Assembly (NCBI GenBank): GCA_947462335.1
Contig: OX381717.1
Span: 48,589,523-48,653,522, forward strand
Direction: 5' to 3'
Length of the DNA: 64,000 nucleotides
Origin: Harmothoe impar
Lineage: Eukaryota > Annelida > Polychaeta > Phyllodocida > Polynoidae
The translations under genes were made by a program, and so were the position numbers. A model generated the notes under the pieces. The model did no database searches. It saw only the letters and a list, made by a program, of their open reading frames with translations, and was not told where the DNA came from. Each line of letters starts with the position of its first letter. Position 1 is the stretch's first letter. Shown one piece after another: positions 11,831 through 23,090 of this stretch.

Positions 11831-12135
11831 TAATTATCAGCTCACAGGTCTGGTCGGCGCTTGCCATAATAATGCTGACACAGCACGATCCGGCCTGCTG
11901 CACACCAGTCAGACGTCTCTTACCGTGTCTGGCTCTAATAACCGCGGCACTTTTGCATGGTGGGTTGGGGGCATTCCTACAGGGGGCGGGCAATTCAGAG
12001 AGGATCGGGCCACTCAGGTGCGCAACTATTATATATATATCGGTACATGTATTTTGTATTAAATGTATAAGGTCGGCATGATGCTTGAATGAATTCATTC
12101 CGTTTGCCATCATGATGCATGAATGCAGCCATGGC

Positions 12136-12960
12136 GAGCACAGTGCTTCAAGTAAACAGCGATTCATATATGCATCATGACTTTTTTTGATATAAACCCT
12201 TGGAGGACAGCATAGTGCTTCGAGAGAACAACGATTCATATATGCATCATGGTTTTTTTTTTTATTAACCATTTATGGACAGCGTGATGTTTCAAGTGAA
12301 CAGCGATGCATTCCTGCAGATAGGTGAACAGCTATTCATTTATGCATCATGACTTTTTTAATATTAACCCTTTACAGACAGCATGGTGTTTCAAGTGAAC
12401 AGCGATGCTTTCCTGCATCATGACTTTTTTTTTAATAACCCTTTAAGGACAGCATAGTGCTTCAAGTGAACAGCGATTCATATATGCATCATTACTTTTT
12501 TATACTAACACTTTAAGGACAGTATAGTGATTCAAGTGAAGAGTGATGCATTCATGCATCATGACTTTTTATACTAGCCCTTGAGGGACAGCATAGTGCT
12601 TCAAGTGAACAGCGATTCATTTACGCATCATGACTTCTTTATACTAGCCCTTTAAGGATAGCATAGTGCTTCAAGTGAAGAGTGCTGCATTCCTGCATCA
12701 TGACTTGTCTATACTAACCCTTTAAGGACAGCACATTTTTCAAGTGAACGGCGATTCATTTATGCATCAAGACTTTTTTACATTAACCATTTATGGACAG
12801 CATGCTGATTCAAGTGAACAGTGATGCATTCATGCATCATGACTTCTCAATACTAACCCTTTAAGGTCAGCATGCTGATTCAAGTGAACAGCCATGCATT
12901 CATGCATCATGACTTCTCTACACTTACCCTTTTAGGACGGCTAGTGCATAAATGATTAAA
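12136..12960. repeat. 70-bp satellite array derived from a MITE terminus
   Basis: About eleven units with GGACAGCATAGTGCTTCAAG-type cores. GGAC anchors lie at 12205, 12277, 12447, 12517, 12586, 12656, 12726, 12795, 12865 and 12935, mostly 69-72 bp apart, with one 99-bp unit (agac anchor at 12376). Each unit also has GCATCATGACTT and a T-run. The core CCCTTTAAGGACAGCATAGTG equals the left end of the TTAA-type MITE family. A MITE fragment with GCATGATGCTTGAATG immediately precedes the array, which suggests local expansion of one insertion. Confidence 0.88.
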
Positions 12961-15785
12961 TATGTATTTGATCCAGAATCCTTGAAAGAAGCCGGCCACC
13001 ACACCTATGGTGTGGATTTTCTCTATCCTTAAACATTGAATCCTAGTTTCCATATTCAAGTACCATACTGCCCTATAAGGGTTTACAATATGTATGTATG
13101 GTCATGCCTCAGAGCTTGACTGCGGGATGAGTATTGAACTGAAGGGTGTTAAACCACTACTGAACACTCCATTATTTTTGTGAGAACAGGTGTTGGAGCG
13201 TGTAGTCTCAGTTCTATTCAGCCTTAGATTACAATGCACTACATGGGTCTATTTCAATATTTATGACACAGTGTGTAGACAGTTCTATTGATTCATCATG
13301 AGACTTGATATTGTCATGGGGCCAATATTGCACCTACCGGTAGTAGCTGTTTGGATGGCTATGCTTGAATTGTAGTATTGGTATATTGGATTAATTATGG
13401 ATTTGGTTGTAATAGTAGACTCAGAGCTAAACACGCACTAGGTTTGACATTGAGGCAATGAATGATAAATTTATTAGAACTCTAGACTAAAGCTGATAAA
13501 GTAGGTCGGTCCTGAAATAACCCTTTTCTCTTAGACAAAAAAAAAGTTCTGTTTTACTACTGAAATAATTACTTATTACCCGGTACTGAAACAATGAGAA
13601 AGGGTGGAAAACGTCCGCCATATTGACAAAATTGGTTTAAAAATAGATAAGAAATATATAGTATATATTTAGTTTGGCCATGTTACCGGAAAACAACAAT
13701 TTTTTTCGGCCCTTGCTATTTTCTGATCCTGAAATTAAACTGACTGAACTAGGACAGGCTTTTCTTGGTAGGGCTTCTATGATAACATTGTGGGTCGTAA
13801 AAACAGCAATCGGAGAATCCTGTGTCACCTTGCCGAGTGATCTATCAATATCATTTGACCAAATTCACAGCCCGATTCACAGCCATTCTTTAGTGTCTGT
13901 GCATCTCCGTTTTCAGTTGAAAGACGCCAAAAACTGGGGCTCAGGTTATTTTAGTTTGTCTGCCCAACAATTCTTAAGTTTAATCATTATTAAAAAGGCC
14001 ACTGAAAGTTAATTGAAAATTGACATGGTCAAATAGTGCTGAGGACAAAGGAAAGACATGAGAAGGGGGAGAAGTCTTGTAAAATGTCTGAAACGTAATG
14101 GCAATAGTCCTAAAATCCGATATTAATGCATTAAAATGGGGGGGGGGGAGATATAGCCATATCATAAGAAAAATAATAGTAACAACAACATTTGAACAAT
14201 CTGAAAGGGAGAATGCTAGAGGTAAGGAGAGAGAAAGACAGTAAGAAAAACCTTAAACGTTGAAAGTAAGAATTGCTATTCTTTGACTTAAGTCCTGCGT
14301 ATTTGTATTGGGGTATTGTTTCCCGATGCATGCCCGTGTATATTTATGTATGTTGATTCAGTGTTTGGTCAACCTTGTTTCAAACTAATGGGGAAGTGGA
14401 TAGGCTGAACTGAAATACGATACATGTATATAAACATGAATAGGTAAATAACATGTTGATGCTAACAAGGCAAGTGGTTGTAATAACTTGTATTTAGAGC
14501 ATGGAGGAATATAAAGGACGTTTGCATTATTGCAATGATTTTTGATGTTTTTAAATAACATGTTGCCCGTATGCTAGTTGAGGGCAACCATATATAAATT
14601 CAACCTAATTCAATTCAATTCAAATTATGACTGACTTAGTTGTAGTACTACAAAGGCTCCATAGGCTTTAAAACATACTTACATGTTTGCCTCTCTACCC
14701 ATAGACTGACAAAGGTAGACTTTACAAATAGAAATATAAAAATACAATTATGGGATTTATGTATATACAGATCTTAATGCCAGCATCTCTAAAAATATTA
14801 GGAGAAGTATATAGCTTACTGGGTATCACCTGTGGGATCCGCCAAGCTTTTGGTATGATTATACATTACATAAAAATGTATACATGTACAATCCAGCCTC
14901 CTTATGTTAGGGCATAGTTCATAATAGCATGATAGCATGATCCAAGATAATAGTCTTGGAACTACAATTCCTACATCACGTGTGCCACTAGTTATCTACC
15001 ACTCAGCATACAATGAGATTACTACTGCCTCTTCAGGCTATCTCCTCTTATCTCTCTTAGCACTAGTCAGCTGTTAAGGCTCCCATCCTTAGGCCCGATT
15101 CACCTGTCTCACCAGACCCTGCTCCCAAGTGGGAGTAGCCACGGAGAAAAAAAATCATCCATGCGGGGGCCTGTGGATTATCCATTGTGATTGGTTAATA
15201 TAAAGAATTGTTAATGGGAAAAAGCAGTGTCGGGAAATGGGGACACCACGCAGCAACGGTTATTCACATGCCCCGCACGGAGTATCATTTCTAATTTATT
15301 AGCTACTCTCCCATGCTTAAGTCTACACCCCAGGATGTGTCAAACTACACCCTTTACTTACTCACTACTGTGAAATACATGTATAGAAGTCATTGAGGTG
15401 TTTGCTGTATTTCATTTGAATTCATTTCATACCATACCGTCGCGATTGAGCGCTGGGGCGCTTTTTAAATTGGCTGAGCCTTTAAACCCAAGAGTACATT
15501 TTCAGGATTCTGTGACTACCCAAAGATACTGATATTAGCTAAGTTGGAACTATAGTCATTTGATTAGTGTAGCCCTAGGGGAAACTATTTGATATAGTAC
15601 CACCCTGGAGGATATAGCCTTACCCCCTGCTCGTATTGTGTTTCAAGGCAGCCTTATAGTGGTCCTCGCCAACTCCTCCAGAACTATTCAACTTGTTTTA
15701 ACCATGTGCTTAATGTATCGCGAAGAACTAACCAGTGCTACATCCATGTATTATGCCGATCCTTCTTGACCATATCATCCCTGTG
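12961..15785. other. Gene-free spacer
   Basis: The longest open frame (13674-14012, 112 codons, +) has no recognisable domain, no flanking splice sites that I can defend and no repeat relation. A poly-G run of nine sits near 14139. Otherwise nothing is recognised in 2.8 kb. Confidence 0.5.
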
Positions 15786-15912
15786 GAGTCGGCATGATTC
15801 TTGAATGCAGCACTGGTGTGTAACTCACCAGAGCAGAGCTGCATTTATGCATCTTGAAAACAATGGGAACAATACATTAAAGCACTATGCAACAACCATT
15901 AAAGAGTTAAAA
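15786..15912. mobile_element. TTAA-type MITE, right part
   Basis: Contains GTCGGCATGATTCTTGAATG, a GCAGCACTGG/CTGCATTTATGCATC hairpin half, and ends ATTAAAGCACTATGC then CATTAAAGAGTTAA, the family right terminus. The left half is missing. Confidence 0.7.
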
Positions 15913-16300
15913 GCACCAGACCCATTTGTTATCAAAGTGGCTCATTGTAGCTAGTATCAGCTGCTGCCATCTGGTGTCTTATCAGGTAACTGTCTATTTT
16001 GGTGTCCTCCTGTGTTAGTTGCTCCAGGTATGAATAGTATCAGCTTACCTAGTAGCACTGGGGGCCAGTGTAGGTCGGAGTTTGTGGGCCGTGAAAGCCT
16101 CGAGGCACATTCACATAGGATTTAGACGCAGAAGGGTCGAGCACTGCAAAGGTAGGTGTACTATATGTACTGGATGTATGTATCCATCTCTATGTTTTAA
16201 GCTGATACTGAGAATACATCTGGGGAGGATTTGGGCAGGACATTTGGGATTATTAGAGAAACTTTTCTTTTGAGAGCAATAATTGGGTAATAATAAGGGG
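15913..16300. other. Gene-free spacer
   Basis: Nothing recognised before the G-rich array begins. Confidence 0.5.
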
Positions 16301-16920
16301 CAGGGTGTGGGAGGACTGCAGTCAGTCTGTGGGGAGAGGGCAGGGTGTGGGAGGACTACAGTCAGTGTGTGGGGAGAGGGCAGGGTGTGGGAGGACTGCA
16401 GTCAGTGTGTGGGGAGAGGGGCAGTAAAGAGGGGGGCTGCAGTCAGTGTGTGGGGAGAGGGCAGGGTGTGGGAGGACTGCAGTCAGTCTGTGGGGAGAGG
16501 ACAGGGTAGGGGAGGACTGCAGTCAGTCTGTGGGGAGAGGGCAGGGTGGGGGAGGACTACAGTCAGTGTGTGGGGAGAGGGCAGGGTGTGGGAGGACTGC
16601 AGTCAGTGTGTGGGGAGAGGGGCAGTAAAGAGGGGGGCTGCAGTCAGTGTGTGGGGAGAGGGCAGGGTGTGGGAGGACTGCAGTCAGTCTGTGGGGAGAG
16701 GACAGGGTAGGGGAGGACTGCAGTCAGTCTGTGGGGAGAGGGCAGGGTGGGGGAGGACTACAGTCAGTGTGTGGGGAGAGGGCAGGGTGTGGGAGGACTG
16801 CAGTCAGTGTGTGGGGAGAGGGGCAGTAAAGAGGGGGGCTGCAGTCAGTGTGTGGGGAGAGGGCAGGGTGTGGGAGGACTGCAGTCAGTGTGTGGGGAGA
16901 GGGCAGGGTGTGGGAGGAGG
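16301..16920 (+). repeat. 40-bp G-rich minisatellite, left block (about 15 units)
   Basis: Units follow GGACTGCAGTCAGTCTGTGG, then GGAGAGGGCAGGGTGTGGGA. Every fifth unit is a GCAGTAAAGAGGGGGGCTGC variant (16421, 16622, 16823), giving a 201-bp higher-order period. Each unit holds four G-runs of three or more separated by short loops, the G-quadruplex pattern, and a CTGCAG palindrome. All three + frames stay open because the unit has no stop-like triplets; period 40 is not a multiple of three, so the long ORFs are artefacts. Confidence 0.95.
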
Positions 16921-17235
16921 TATGAACTGGACCGCCGGATACGACGTCAGCTCCGGCATCAACTCCCAGTCAACTCTTTGTCAGTCGGCATGCAGTAATT
17001 AACGATGAAGTAAATTTCCAATTGCAGGATGACATTATTATCAGGGAGTGTACATTTTTTAACAACACATGTGGGGGGGGGGGGGGGGGGCGGTTAAAAA
17101 ATGTGGACCCTTGATAGGGGGGATTTAAAATTTAGAGCCCTTTTGAGGGGGGGGGGGTCAAAAAAGATTCAACCTGTTTTGACGTTAGGGCGTAAACATG
17201 CCGCCCTGTCACTAGGTCGGGGCTTGGGGGCTATT

Positions 17236-17690
17236 AGAGGTTGGCAAAAACTGTAATTTGCCCAAAAAATACAGAATTTGCCGAGAGAAAAAGTTCAAAA
17301 TCGAAAAAAACTGAAATGTACCTAAAAAGGGCCAATTTGGCGAGAAAAAAGTTCAAAATCGAAAAAAAAGTGAAATTTCCTTTAAAAAAGCCAATTTGGC
17401 GAGAAAGTGATTCAAATTCGCAAAAACTGTTATTTCTAAAATAAGACAGAATTTGCTGAGAAAAAAAGTTCAAAATCGAAAAAAACTGAAATGTACCTAA
17501 AAAGGGCCAATTTGGCGAGAAAAAAGTTCAAAATCCAAAAAAATGTGAAATTTCCTTTAAAACAGCCAATTTGGCGAGAAAATGATTCAAAATAGAAAAT
17601 AAAGGAAATTTCCCCGAAAGAAAGCCAAATTTGGTGAGAAAACAGTTGAACATCGAAAAAAACCGAAATTTCCCTGAAATCGGCTATAAG
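17236..17690 (+). repeat. A-rich repeat block of the foldback left arm
   Basis: Repeated modules of TTGGCGAGAAAA plus GTTCAAAATCGAAAAAAA with small variations (GAAATTTCC, GAAATGTACC). The block starts with GAGGTTGGCAAAAACTGTAA. It recurs in shortened form at 18008-18230 and, inverted, at 20931-21225. Confidence 0.85.
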
Positions 17691-17694
17691 GAGG

Positions 17695-18006
17695 CCCTAA
17701 AGACTGGTGGAGCTGATGGACTTTATAGAAGGGGATTAGCCCCAGGCTGTATGGAGGCCCTACACTGCTGGAGTTGATGTACCTTATAGTAGGGGATCAG
17801 CTCCAGGCTGTAAGGAGGCCCTACACTGCTGGAGTTGATGTACCTTATAGAAGGGGATCAGCTCCAGGCTGTAAGGAGGCCCTACACTGCTGGAGCTGAT
17901 GTACTTTATAGAAGGGGATCAGCTCCAGGCTGAAGGGAGGCCCTACACTGCTGGAGTTGATGTACTTTATAGAAGGGGATCAGCTCCAGGCTGTAGGGAG
18001 GCCCTA
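17695..18006 (+). repeat. 61-bp tandem repeat, left arm block 1
   Basis: About five units of GGAGGCCCTACACTGCTGGA followed by GTTGATGTACCTTATAG, then a GGGGATCAGCTCCAGGCTGT segment. The period is 61 bp, read directly from successive lines. A second block of the same units lies at 18236-18470. Confidence 0.9.
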
Positions 18007-18235
18007 TAGAGGTTGGCAAAAACTATAATTTGCCAAAAAGAAAAAAGACAGAATTTGCTGAGAAAAAAAGTTCAAAATTGAAAAAATTTGAAATTTCCTT
18101 TAAAACAGCCAATTTGTCGAGAAAATGATTCAAAACAGAAAATAAAGGAAATTTCCCCGAAAGAAAGCCAAATTTGGCGAGAAAACAGTTGAACATCGAA
18201 AAAACTGAAATTTCCCTGAAATCGGCTATAAGGAG

Positions 18236-18470
18236 GCCCTAAAGACTGGTGGAGCTGATGGACTTTATAGTAGGGGATCAGCCTCAGGCTGTATGGAGGC
18301 CCTACACTGCTGGAGTTGATGTACCTTATAGTAGGGGATCAGCTCCAGGCTGTAAGGAGGCCCTACACTGCTGGAGTTGATGTACCTTATAGTAGGGGAT
18401 CAGCTCGAGGCTGTAGGGAGGCCCTATAGACTGGTGGAGCTGATGTACTGTATACTGTGTGATCAGCTCC
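18236..18470 (+). repeat. 61-bp tandem repeat, left arm block 2
   Basis: Nearly four units of the same 61-bp repeat, preceded by a second copy of the A-rich block. The left arm therefore holds a local duplication that the right arm lacks. Confidence 0.88.
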
Positions 18471-19179
18471 CTGATGCTGTTGGGTCTAAGTATAGATGTA
18501 GATGGTAAAGATAACAAAATAGTCATTATATCAAATTTCTTTTCCAAATTCTTTATTTTCCATGATAAGTAATGAGGCTACACATAACAAAGACTAACAG
18601 ATGTATAATATCTTTTGGTCCCTTGAAATTTTTTAAGCTTCCAAAATGTATACCGTACCAATAAACACTATTTCTATCTATGCATAACCTAGGGTATAAC
18701 ATGTAGCCTATAAGCCTATAACCTGAGTAGAAGCAGAAAATGTCAGATAAATACACAGAAATGCCTGGCAAACAAACAAGACACATTCAGATAAATACAC
18801 AAAAAACAGCTAATAACATTTAAAGGTCAGGCTCTAATATAGCATTGCGTATGTTAACCTGTATATACCGTACCAGCGTGTTTAAGCGCCCCCGCTCTTA
18901 TAACTTTGAAGGGGTGTTTACCCTTAACTCCCTAAGTTTACTCTGGGGACTAAGTTTGACCCACTTTTGACTTGGAGTCAGCTTAAAAAATTTCAGCTTA
19001 AAAAATTTCAAGGGACCAAAAGATATTATACATCTGTTAGTCTTTGTTATGTGTAGCCTCATTAGTTATCATGGAAAATAAAGAATTTGGGAAAGAAATT
19101 TGATATTAATGACTATTTTGTTATTTTTACCATCTACCATCCCCTTCTTTAAGGTACATCAGCTCCAGCAGTCTAGGCC

Positions 19180-20243
19180 CCCGGGCCAGAAGGCAGTATC
19201 TACTTCTTCAATCAGTGGCCACTGAAATCAAACTGATTCACCACTGCATATTTCAGTATGCACTGACACAACACTCCCAAAACTACTGATTCCCCACTGT
19301 TTTCTTCAGTGCAGAACTAGTAGTCCACTGAACTTCCACTGCTATCACTTTGTCAATTCATGGGTTATTTGCAGGGCTACTGATACAATACTTCTGCGAC
19401 ATAGGCCCCAGGGCAAATGTCAGTATATTTCAGTAGTCAACTGATTCCATACTGACATACTGGTACTTATGGCCTACTTTTATTTGGGTTACTGGACACA
19501 TTCGAATCTGACAGTTACACAGAGTGCGCCAGAATCCAGTGGGACCAACACAGAAACACATGGGGAGCATATTTAACAGAAATATTCTGGCAAGGAGGCT
19601 ACTTAATGTTACAAGAATGGGCACACAATACATTCAGGAACCTGTGATCACAGTGGGCTATTCGAAAAAGAATTAAGAGTTCACTATGGTAAGTAAATCA
19701 GCCAAATCGGTTCTGACTCTATCAGCCTTTCTTTTTCTATTGGGTCAACATCTTGAAAGATGTTTTGAATTGTGCATGTATGTTCATCTGTAGATCCACT
19801 GTTTCCCCACCTTAGAATCAGTACTACTGATGCCATACTGCTATAGCAGTGCTATACCAGTAGTCTACTGATCACCTACTGCTAATACAGTGGTTGCTCA
19901 GTAGTACTGATCCAATACTGCCACATTCCCAGTTTTATATGGGTTACAGCACCTACTGAATAGCCACTGCTACAGTAGTGCTAAATCAGTAGGCTACTGG
20001 TTAAGCACTGCCACCTCATTTACATATTTCGGACATACTGATTCACCACTGCTTACAAACTGATATAATACTGATCTACAACTGGATGACTACTGGCCTG
20101 TTCTGTACTGTTTGACAGTAGAATAGCAGTGTACACTGATTTGGCACTGTTACTCACACTGCTTCAACACTGAAGCACTACTGCCATACTACACTGTTTT
20201 CACACTGATTTGTCACTGTCTTTCCACTGCATTCTGGCCCGGG
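19180..20243. mobile_element. 1.06-kb inserted element with CCCGGGCCAGAA ends
   Basis: Begins CCCGGGCCAGAAGGCAGT and ends ACTGCATTCTGGCCCGGG, inverted apart from one base. It splits a 61-bp unit of the foldback right arm: TCTAG plus GCC on the left, GGGCC plus TCCTTACAG on the right, so a 3-4-bp GCC/GGCC target duplication is plausible. Both subterminal regions are packed with CACTG/CAGTG and palindromes such as CAGTAGTCTACTG and CAGTAGTACTG, like subterminal transposase-binding repeats. No coding capacity. Superfamily unknown. Confidence 0.75.
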
Positions 20244-20925
20244 GGGCCTCCTTACAGCCTGGAGCTGATCCCCTTCTATAAGGTACATCAACTCCAGCAG
20301 TGTAGGGCCTCCTTACAGCCTGGAGCTGATCCCCTACTATAAGGTACATCAACTCCAGCAGTGTAGGGCCTCCTTACAGCCTGGAGCTAATCACCTTCTA
20401 TAAGGTACATCAACTCCAGCAGTGTAGGGCCTCCTTACAGCCTGGAGCTGATCCCCTACTATAAGGTACATCAACTCCAGCAGTGTAGGGCCTCCTCACA
20501 GCCTGGAGCTGATCCCCTACTATAAAGTCCATCAACTCCAGCAGTGTAGGGCCTCCATACAGCCTGGAGCTGATCACACAGTATACAGTACATCAGCTCC
20601 ACCAGTGTAGGGCCTTCCTACAGCCTGGAGCTGATCACACAGTATACAGTACATCAGCTCCACCAGTCTAGGGCCTTCCTACAGCTTGGAGCTGATCACA
20701 CAGTATAAAGTACATCAACTCCAGCAGTGTAGGGCCTCCATACAGCCTGGAGCTGATCACACAGTATACAGTACATCAGCTCCACCAGTGTAGGGCCTTC
20801 CTACAGCCTGGAGCTGATCACACAGTATACAGTACATCAGCTCCACCAGTCTAGGGCCTTCCTACAGCCTGGAGCTGATCCCCTACTATAAAGTCCATAA
20901 GCTCCACCAGTCTTTAGGGCCTCCT
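20244..20925 (-). repeat. 61-bp tandem repeat, right arm (about 11 units)
   Basis: The same 61-bp unit as the left arm in inverted orientation (GGCCTCCTTACAGCCTGGAG...). Two variant types, with TCCCCTACTATAAGG and TCACACAGTATACAG, occur as runs, indicating local block duplications. Confidence 0.9.
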
Positions 20926-21540
20926 TATAGCCGATTTCAGGGAAATTTTGGTTTTTTTCGATGTATAACTGTTTTCTCACCAAATTTGGCTTTCTTTCAG
21001 GGAAATTTCCTTTATTTTCTATTTTGAATCATTTTCTATTTTGAATCATTTTCTCGCCAAATTGGCTGTTTTAAAGGAAATTTCAATTTTTTTTCGATTT
21101 TGAACTTTTTTCTCGCCAAATTGGCCCTTTTTAGGTACATTTCAGTTTTTTTTGATTATGAACTTTTTTTCTCAGCAAATTCTGTCCTTTTTTTTTTGGC
21201 AAATTACAGTTTTTGCCAACCTCTAATAGCCCCCAAGCCCCGACCTAGTGACAGGGCGGCATGTTTATGCCCTAACGTCAAAACAGGTTGAATCTTTTTT
21301 GACCCCCCCCCCTCAAAAGGGGTCTAAATTTTAAATTCCCCCCCCCCATCAAGGCCAGGGTCCACATTTTTTAACCGCCCCCCACCCCCCATGTGTTGTT
21401 AAAAAATGTACACTCCCTGATAATAATGTAATCCTGCAATTGGAAATTTACTACATCGTTAATTACTGTGTGCCGACTGACAAAGACTGGGAGTTGATGC
21501 CGGAGCTGACGTACGTTCACACGGTAGCATTCAAGGCTCG

Positions 21541-23090
21541 TGGGAGGACTGCAGTCAGTCTGTGGGGAGAGGGCAGGGTGGGGGAGGACTGCAGTCAGTC
21601 TGTGGGGAGAGGGCAAGGTGGGGGGGAGGACTGCAGTCAGTCTGTGGGGAGAGGGCAGGGTGGGGGGGGGGGAGGACTGCAGTCAGTCTGTGGGGAGAGG
21701 GCAGGGTAGGGGGGGGGGAGGACTGCAGTCAGTCTGTGGGCAGAGACATACATCTCTATGTAGATCTCTGGTCTGGGGAGAGGACAGGGTGGTGAGGACT
21801 GCACTCAGTCTGGGGAGAGGGCAGGATGGGGGAGGACTGCAGTCAGTCTGTGGGGAGAGGGCAAGGTGGGGGGAGGACTGCAGTCAGTCTGTGGGGAGGG
21901 GGCAGGGTGGGGGAGGACTGCAGTCAGTCTGTGGGGAGGGGGCAAGGTGGGGGGGACTGCAGTCAGTCTGTGGGGAGAGGGCAGGGTGGGGGAGGACTGC
22001 AGTCAGTCTGTGGGGAGAGGGCAGGGTGTGGGAGGACTGCAGTCAGTCTGTGGGGAGAGGGCAGGGTGGGTGGAGGACTGCAGTCAGTCTGTAGGGAGAG
22101 GGCAGGGTGGGGGGGGGGGGAGGACTGCAGTCAGTCTGTGGGCAGAGACATACATCTCTATGTAGATCTCTGGTCTGGGGAGAGGACAGGGTGGTGAGGA
22201 CTGCACTCAGTCTGGGGAGAGGGCAGGGTGGGGGATGACTGAAATCAGTATGTGGGGAGAGGACAGGGTGGGACAGACTACAGTCAGCCTGTGGGGAGAG
22301 GGCAGGGTGGGGGAGGACTGCACTCAGTCTGGGGAGAGGGCAGGGTAGGGGAGGACTGCAGTCAGTCTGGGGAGAGGACAGGGTAGGGGAGGACTGCAAT
22401 CAGTCTGTGGGGAGAGGACAGGGTGGGACAGACTACAGTCAGCCTGTGGGGAGAGGGCAGGGTGGAGGAGGGCTGCAGTCTGTCTGTGGGGAGAGGGCAG
22501 GGTGTGGGACAGACTACAGTCAGTCTGTGGGAAGAGGGCAGGGTGGGGGAGGACTGCAGTCAGTCTGTGGGGAGAGGGCAGGGTGGGGGAGGACTGCAGT
22601 CAGTCTGTGGGGAGAGGGCAAGGTGGGGGGAGGACTGCAGTCAGTCTGTGGGGAGAGGGCAGGGTGGGGGAGGACTGCAGTCAGTCTGAGGGGAGAGGGC
22701 AGGGTGGGGGAGGACTGCAGTCAGTCTGTGGGGAGAGGGCAGGGTGGGGGAGGACTGCAGTCAGTCTGTGGGGAGAGGGCAGGGTGGGGGAGGACTGCAG
22801 TCAGTCTGAGGGGAGAGGGCAGGGTGGGGGAGGACTGCAGTCAGTCTGTGGGGAGAGGTCAAGGTGGGGGGGGGGGGGACTGCAGTCAGTCTGTGGGGAG
22901 GGGGCAAGGTTGGGGAGGACTGCAGTCAGTCTGTGGGGAGAGGGCAGGGTGGGGGAGGACTGCAGTCAGTCTGTGGGGAGAGGGCAGGGTGGGGGAGGAC
23001 TGCAGTCAGTCTGTGGGGAGAGGGGCAGTAGGGTGGGGGAGGACTGCAGTCAGTCTGTGGGGAGAGGGGCAGTAAAGAGGGGGGCTGCAG
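21541..23090 (+). repeat. 40-bp G-rich minisatellite, right block (about 38 units)
   Basis: Same unit and same orientation as 16301-16920. A unit variant with CAGAGACATACATCTCTATG occurs at 21741 and 22143, marking a 402-bp segmental duplication within the array. The block ends with the GCAGTAAAGAGGGGGGCTGC variant typical of the left block, supporting one original array. Apparent ORFs of up to 222 codons are repeat artefacts. Confidence 0.95.

Larger units (their letters stand above)
16942..21513. mobile_element. 4.6-kb foldback structure with arms of 1.5-1.7 kb
   Basis: The left arm (16942-18639) and right arm (18995-21513) are reverse complements around a 355-bp spacer. The outer ends pair at GACGTCAGCTCCGGCATCAA. 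Both arms then carry, in mirrored order, the AATTTCCAATTGCAGGA stretch, poly-G/poly-C runs, a TCGGGGCTTGGGGGCTATTA block, an A-rich GTTCAAAATCGAAAAAAA block and a 61-bp tandem array; the innermost pair reads ATATCTTTTGGTCCCTTGAA. The arms differ in array copy number, and a 1,064-bp insertion lies in the right arm. No transposase ORF is seen. Long arms with internal tandem repeats recall foldback elements such as Drosophila FB/Galileo and sea-urchin TU elements (family knowledge). Flanking 40-bp satellite blocks run in the same direction on both sides, which suggests insertion into that satellite. Confidence 0.85.

Noticed and set aside
11766..12272. 168-codon minus-strand ORF
   Set aside because: It overlaps the start of the 70-bp array and local duplications; the peptide repeats mirror the DNA repeats.
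12136..12960. CRISPR-like array
   Set aside because: Unit length and spacing suggest repeats, but the spacers are themselves homologous, the units match a MITE end, and the genome is animal.
13674..14012. 112-codon + ORF
   Set aside because: Composition is protein-like, but no domain, splice signal or repeat relation could be defended; kept only as a mention in the spacer entry.
16283..17002. 239-codon + ORF with repeated Gly/Arg/Trp peptides
   Set aside because: Product of a stop-free 40-bp unit; all three frames are open at once and the period is not a multiple of three.
18553..18786. 77-codon minus-strand ORF in the foldback spacer, checked as a transposase remnant
   Set aside because: No catalytic motif or similarity recognised, and it overlaps both arm and spacer.
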